Part shown: positions 8,437-11,750 of the stretch, piece after piece
How positions within the stretch are numbered: position 1 is the first letter of the stretch
Layout: each line of letters opens with the position of its first letter
Origin: Auxenochlorella pyrenoidosa
Taxonomy: Eukaryota > Chlorophyta > Trebouxiophyceae > Chlorellales > Chlorellaceae
Assembly: GCA_001430745.1 (NCBI GenBank)
Contig: KQ482021.1
Span: forward strand, 341,014-352,763
Direction: 5' to 3'
DNA: 11,750 nucleotides
Notes under the pieces: generated by a model
What the model saw: the letters and a program-made list of their open reading frames with translations, nothing else
Database searches by the model: none
What the model was told of the DNA's origin: nothing
Made by a program: the position numbers and the translations under genes

Positions 8437-10348
8437 TTAACCAGCAAGCAGCGCACCATTGTAGATGAGCGTCTTGCCAGGGACCAGCTGCGCGGCGTCC
8501 TTGGGGCCGCAGGAGAACTGGTTGCTGCTCATCAGGAAGGGCTGGTTGGTGGTGAAGTAGGGGCAGTAGCAGGTGGCGTTGTAGGCGGGGGCGCCGGGGG
8601 GGAGGAAGCGCGAGGAGGGGGCGCCGCGCCGGCAGGCGGCCGCAAAGCAGTTGGTCGCCGTGCCGCCGAGGCAGACCTTGGGGTTGCCGTTGGCCTGGCC
8701 GGTGGCCAGCGCCCAGTCTGCGGGTGGAGGGAATGTTGTCATGTGGGATCATGTGGTGGGGGGGCACAGCCGTGCTTGACGTCTCTGTTACTTTCTGTGC
8801 TTCCAAGCTCACAGCTTCAGCGGCTTGACTGCCTTGCCACCTACCCTGAGGGTTGAAAGTGGACACAAGCTCGTAACCCCTGCGCGGGCAGTAGCAGTGG
8901 AGGGCCGCTGAGATAAGCAGGGGCAGCTTCCGGCAGCCAGTACTGCGCCGTGCATGCTGCCTTGGCGGTGGCGCCTCACAGCAGGGCGGGCAGCAGCCAA
9001 GCGCGACCCCGCTGAAGTCGACTGGCCCTCGCTTTTCCCGCTAGACTCGCGGCTGCCCGCAGCAAACACTCAAGAACACAGCCAACCGCTGTGTCGGCCC
9101 CCTCACGGGTACATGGTTTGGTCGTTCATGCGGCGGCAGAACTCAGTCTTGTTGCCCAGCAGGGTGGTGCACTTTGCAGAGCCCAGGCAGTCGGACAGCA
9201 TCTTCGCCTTGACCTGGGAGGCGTGAGATGGGAGGCTGCTGGCTGGGTGGGGTTTGTGTCGCAAGTTCCGTTGCGGTTAGACAGACTTTAAGCCCATGCA
9301 AGCAAGCAAGCGAGCAAGGTAAGGCAGGGCGTGATGCGGCAGCCGCAGGACGCCTGCCAGGACCCCTTGCAACCCCTCAGAGGCCTGCGGCCTGCTTGTC
9401 CAGTGCGCGCCTGCTCAGGGGCCTCGGGTTGCCCTTCTGAGCCGGAAGCCGAGCCCAAAAAAAGCATGGCGTGTCCAGCACGCCTCTCACCTGCTTGTTC
9501 AGCACGCCCGTCCCCGCCCCCAGGCTGGGGCCGTTGAAGGCGTAGCACCCGCACTCCGCCACCGGCGGGTTGCTCTTGGGGATCGTGACGCACGTCGCAT
9601 ATGCGCACAGAGCAAAGTCGCCCTGCAAGGGGGTTTGCCGACAGCAGCAGCCGCAGTACTTAGTCTGTCCCAGAGCAACGCCCCAGGCGCTGTGCCGCTC
9701 AAGGGCTCAGCCGACGGGTCGCTACCTGGCGCGCTGCCGCGCATGCCCTTTCTGGACCATTCCCAGAGCTGCAATATGTTGTACACTGCTGCATCTGCAT
9801 TCCCTCCGAAAACTGTTGGCCAACAGGGCGCGCTTGCCTGACCCCCTGCCGGGTGCATGCCTGTGCATGCCGCCAAGGCCCCAGCACCCACCTGGCACTT
9901 GAAGATCGAGTCCAGATACTTGATGAAGGAGATAGGAGCCGGGTAGGCGCTGTAATACTTGCCCAGGTTGGCGGGATAGGGGACGCCTGGTGGCAGGGCC
10001 TGCGGGGGTCGGAATGGGGTGGGCTGGGGGGCGGGGTGTCAGGCATCTGGCGGCTGTGACGAGCGGTCACATGGGTTGCCCCCTGGGATGATCATGCAGG
10101 AACTGGCATAACAGCTTGGAATCAAGCGCGCAAGCCTGCACAAGAGGGTCAGACGGCCCCACTGAGGCGTGTCACTACCACCAACGGCCTGAGACTGCGG
10201 GGAAGAATGCGCAGCAGCTGCGGTGCAAGGCGTCCCGACGGTTGAGCGCCAGGGGCAGAAGAGTCGGGAATCGTCACGTGACACTCACCGCTTGCGCCAT
10301 CGTGGCTGCCAGCAGTCCCGCGATCGCGAGGAAGACGTTGAGAGCCAT
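8437..10348 (-). CDS. Secreted cysteine-rich protein, six exons, 240 residues, family not recognised
   Basis: Exons: 10289-10348, 9892-9999, 9491-9622, 9107-9213, 8845-8879, 8437-8717, with consistent phases (0,0,0,2,1) and GT-AG introns of 127-289 nt. Exon 1 is exactly a signal peptide, MALNVFLAIAGLLAATMAQA, with a likely cut after AQA. The mature part has 14 cysteines: CAYATC and ECGC in exon 3, three in exon 4 (DCLGSAKC, FCRR) and six in exon 6 (NATCYCPYF). NKT and NAT are glycosylation sequons. An extracellular or wall protein with up to seven disulfides is inferred. The CxxxxC...CGC then CYCP order vaguely recalls small secreted proteins of fungi and bacteria, but I cannot name the family. 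The 35-nt exon 5 is supported by phase on both sides. The end is NGALLAG then TAA; a donor just before it (AATG|GTGCGC) is possible, but no following exon was found. Confidence 0.8.
9257..9294 (+). repeat. Dispersed 38-bp repeat, intronic copy
   Basis: This near-identical copy of 8398-8435 lies in the same orientation inside intron 3 (9214-9490) of the 240-residue protein gene. It is followed by a short run of CAAG units (about 9297-9319). Confidence 0.8.
10273..10282. promoter_or_regulatory. GTCACGTGAC palindrome with G-box core in first intron
   Basis: A 10-bp perfect palindrome containing CACGTG sits six bases inside intron 1 of the 240-residue protein gene, 64 nt past its start codon. 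G-box elements bind bZIP/bHLH factors in plants and algae. Function here is only a suggestion, and chance occurrence is possible. Confidence 0.3.
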
Positions 10349-11102
10349 TCTGTGGGCAGAGAAGAGCGGGGCACAATGTGACATCACGGGACTTTTTGCA
10401 GACAGCCGTGGCCCTGCCACAGAGAGGTATGTGCAGCCGTTGGAAGCATAGATCTGGTGTCACACGCGAGATCTGTGGGAGTGGCACTCCGGAAGCCGCG
10501 GCCGTCAGGACCTGCCAGTGCGAAAGACCCTCGCCTGCTCTGCGCTCGTGAAGCCACGGTGGAGACTTTCGAGGTCCGGAACATGCAGTGAAGGACGCGA
10601 ATGGGCCGGCTCTGAAGATGCTGGATCCGCCAAACCCTAGCAGGCATGTCCTCCACAGTGCACCCCATGCCGCCATGGTGCTGCCCATGTGCCAACACCT
10701 GTGACTTGCCTGCAGCTCTGTACATGCAAGGCCACCTGGCTGCGGGATTTGAGGGCAGGGTGAAACATTTGCTGCGCCTTTGCATGTCGCCTGCCGGCGC
10801 TGTCAGAAGACGCTCAACTTGGGCAGGTGTGGCAACGTCCAGTCAGTCAGGGCAAGCCATGCCTCAACAATGGCACAACCGGAGGAGCAGGCATGCTGAT
10901 CAGGAGGTGAGGCAGCGGCAGGATAGAAGGGCAGCAAATGCAGAGATGTCGAGGGTCAGTTGGCTGCGTGGCAGCAGGCGAGGTGTGGCAGGTAGGCAGG
11001 GCAGCAGGGAGGCAGAGCAGAGGTGAGGAGGCGAGGGCAGGAGACCGGCGCCTGCCGGAGCGAGCCAGGGGGCAGGCCGTCATGACGGTTCATCAGACGT
11101 GA
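10349..11102. other. Intergenic region, 3' end of the cyclophilin gene and promoter of the secreted protein gene
   Basis: Both neighbours are on the minus strand, head to tail. No TATA-like box, TGTAA signal, RNA gene or supported exon was found. Short open frames on both strands have no recognisable content. GCAGG/GGCAG-type words are frequent around 10885-11035. Confidence 0.55.
11077..11088. repeat. 12-bp palindrome after the cyclophilin stop codon
   Basis: CCGTCATGACGG is a perfect palindrome 15 nt downstream of the minus-strand stop. A GTGATCAC palindrome overlaps the stop itself, and CCGGC-GCCT-GCCGG follows at 11045-11058. Together they would give the 3' UTR several short stems. Confidence 0.5.
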
Positions 11103-11735
11103 TCACCAGGCGTCAAAGTTGCCGTACCCGCCGCCGGGCGCAGTCCTGGCCTTCTTGGCCGCCGGCGCGGGCGCCGCCTCGGCGCCGCCCGCCTTGGGCG
11201 CCGCCGACAGGTATCTTCCCACCCCGCTGCCGCCGTCGCCGCCGCCTGCCGCCGATGCGGGGTTGCTCCACCAGCGCCCAAACTCGTCGTCATTGGCATA
11301 ACCCTGCTGCTCCTTCTCAGCCTGTGCTTTCACAGGGAGGGCAGGAGTGGCAGGGGCGAGGGGCAGGGGCAGGGGCGTAAGGATGGGCACAGCTATGGCA
11401 ACCACTGCTGCCCAAAAGCTGGGCCGGGCTCGCCCGGCCCTGCCCTGCCGCTCCCTGCGCCTGCAGCAGCCTGCGTGGCGCCTCTGCTGCTGCTGGCAAG
11501 CCCACGGCCGGGTGCCGGCCAGCTGGCGCTTGGGGCCCGCTGCCCTGGCCACGCCAGGAGCAGGCTCTGCGCCGTTGGCACACGGCCTTCCGTGCGCGCG
11601 GCAGGCAGGCCCCGGCGCCAGCCCCGCCGTTCCCCTGCCCACCTGCTTCCGCTTGGCCTCCTCTGCCTTGGCCTCCTCCTCCAGCAGCTCCTTGTAGGGG
11701 TTGACAAACACGGTGGCCCCCGTGATTTTTATCTC
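11103..11735 (-). CDS. PPIL2/CYP65-type U-box cyclophilin, C-terminal two exons (5' part outside window)
   Basis: Exons 11643-11735 and 11103-11321, joined in phase 0 across a 321-nt intron with a GTGGGC donor and a GCACAG acceptor. The upstream acceptor (CCTGCAG) is also visible. The first exon reads EIKITGATVFVNPYKELLEE, matching the end of the cyclophilin domain and the VFV[ND]PY motif typical of PPIL2/CYP65. The last exon gives DDEFGRWWSNP, GVGRYL, a basic KKAR patch (possible nuclear signal) and the ending GYGNFDAW, like the family's F-x-x-[FW]-terminal tail. Family members are nuclear, with an N-terminal U-box giving ubiquitin-ligase activity and a peptidyl-prolyl isomerase domain, and are found with spliceosomes. 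Both catalytic domains would lie beyond 11750. The chain before the end is acidic and Lys-rich, then Gly/Ala-rich. Confidence 0.88.
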   Translation of the reverse strand, partial: EIKITGATVFVNPYKELLEEEAKAEEAKRKQVGRGTAGLAPGPACRAHGRPCANGAEPAPGVARAAGPKRQLAGTRPWACQQQQRRHAGCCRRRERQGRAGRARPSFWAAVVAIAVPILTPLPLPLAPATPALPVKAQAEKEQQGYANDDEFGRWWSNPASAAGGGDGGSGVGRYLSAAPKAGGAEAAPAPAAKKARTAPGGGYGNFDAW

Positions 11736-11750
11736 CTGCAGGGGCCGGGG

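Noticed and set aside
8437..8465. Splice donor AATG|GTGCGC joining the two Cys-rich genes into one
   Set aside because: No downstream exon of matching phase was found, and the next gene has its own signal-peptide exon at 6852-6940.
7978..8856. Plus-strand open frame of 292 codons
   Set aside because: Its second half is antisense to the last exon of the 240-residue gene and its first half crosses two repeat copies, so it is not a credible protein.
1..11750. Mobile element, CRISPR array, prophage or bacterial defence system
   Set aside because: There are no transposase or reverse-transcriptase motifs, no regularly spaced direct repeats and no prokaryotic gene layout. The genes are intron-rich and eukaryotic.

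Overview
The window looks like nuclear DNA of a GC-rich unicellular green alga, most likely a Chlorella-type trebouxiophyte. This is inferred from very GC-rich codon third positions, many short introns (about 85-430 nt) with GTGAGT/GTGGGT donors and TGCAG acceptors, two candidate GC-AG introns, secreted Cys-rich and Pro-rich proteins, and a chitin-deacetylase-like enzyme. No bacterial operon, phage, CRISPR, rRNA or tRNA was seen. Long open frames on both strands are mostly shadows caused by high GC. The gene models rest on splice sites whose phases agree from exon to exon, not on transcript data.

Layout: (1) 1-2454, plus strand: the 3' part of a gene for a polysaccharide (chitin) deacetylase-like domain followed by two related small modules, a Pro/Ala/Ser stalk, one transmembrane helix and a short basic tail. 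(2) 2455-3141: a convergent 3' region that opens with a 29-bp tandem repeat. (3) 3142-6940, minus strand: a 12-exon gene for a secreted protein of about 419 residues with 34 cysteines, family not recognised. (4) 6941-8436: an intergenic stretch with no supported gene. (5) 8437-10348, minus strand: a six-exon gene for a second secreted Cys-rich protein of 240 residues with 14 cysteines. (6) 10349-11102: an intergenic stretch. (7) 11103-11735, minus strand: the last two exons of a PPIL2/CYP65-type U-box cyclophilin.

Three of the four genes encode proteins that enter the secretory route or, for gene 1, probably do so. A shared role at the cell surface or wall is possible but is only inferred from targeting and adjacency. 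The ubiquitin-ligase/spliceosome-type cyclophilin is an unrelated housekeeping neighbour.

The most unusual feature is structural. Three separate exon edges (near 63-122, 4611-4680 and 5151-5240) carry short tandem duplications (35, 42 and 45 bp) that copy a splice site. There is also an intronic 35-bp inverted repeat at 6071-6160 and a 38-bp dispersed repeat present three times around gene (5), one copy touching its stop codon.
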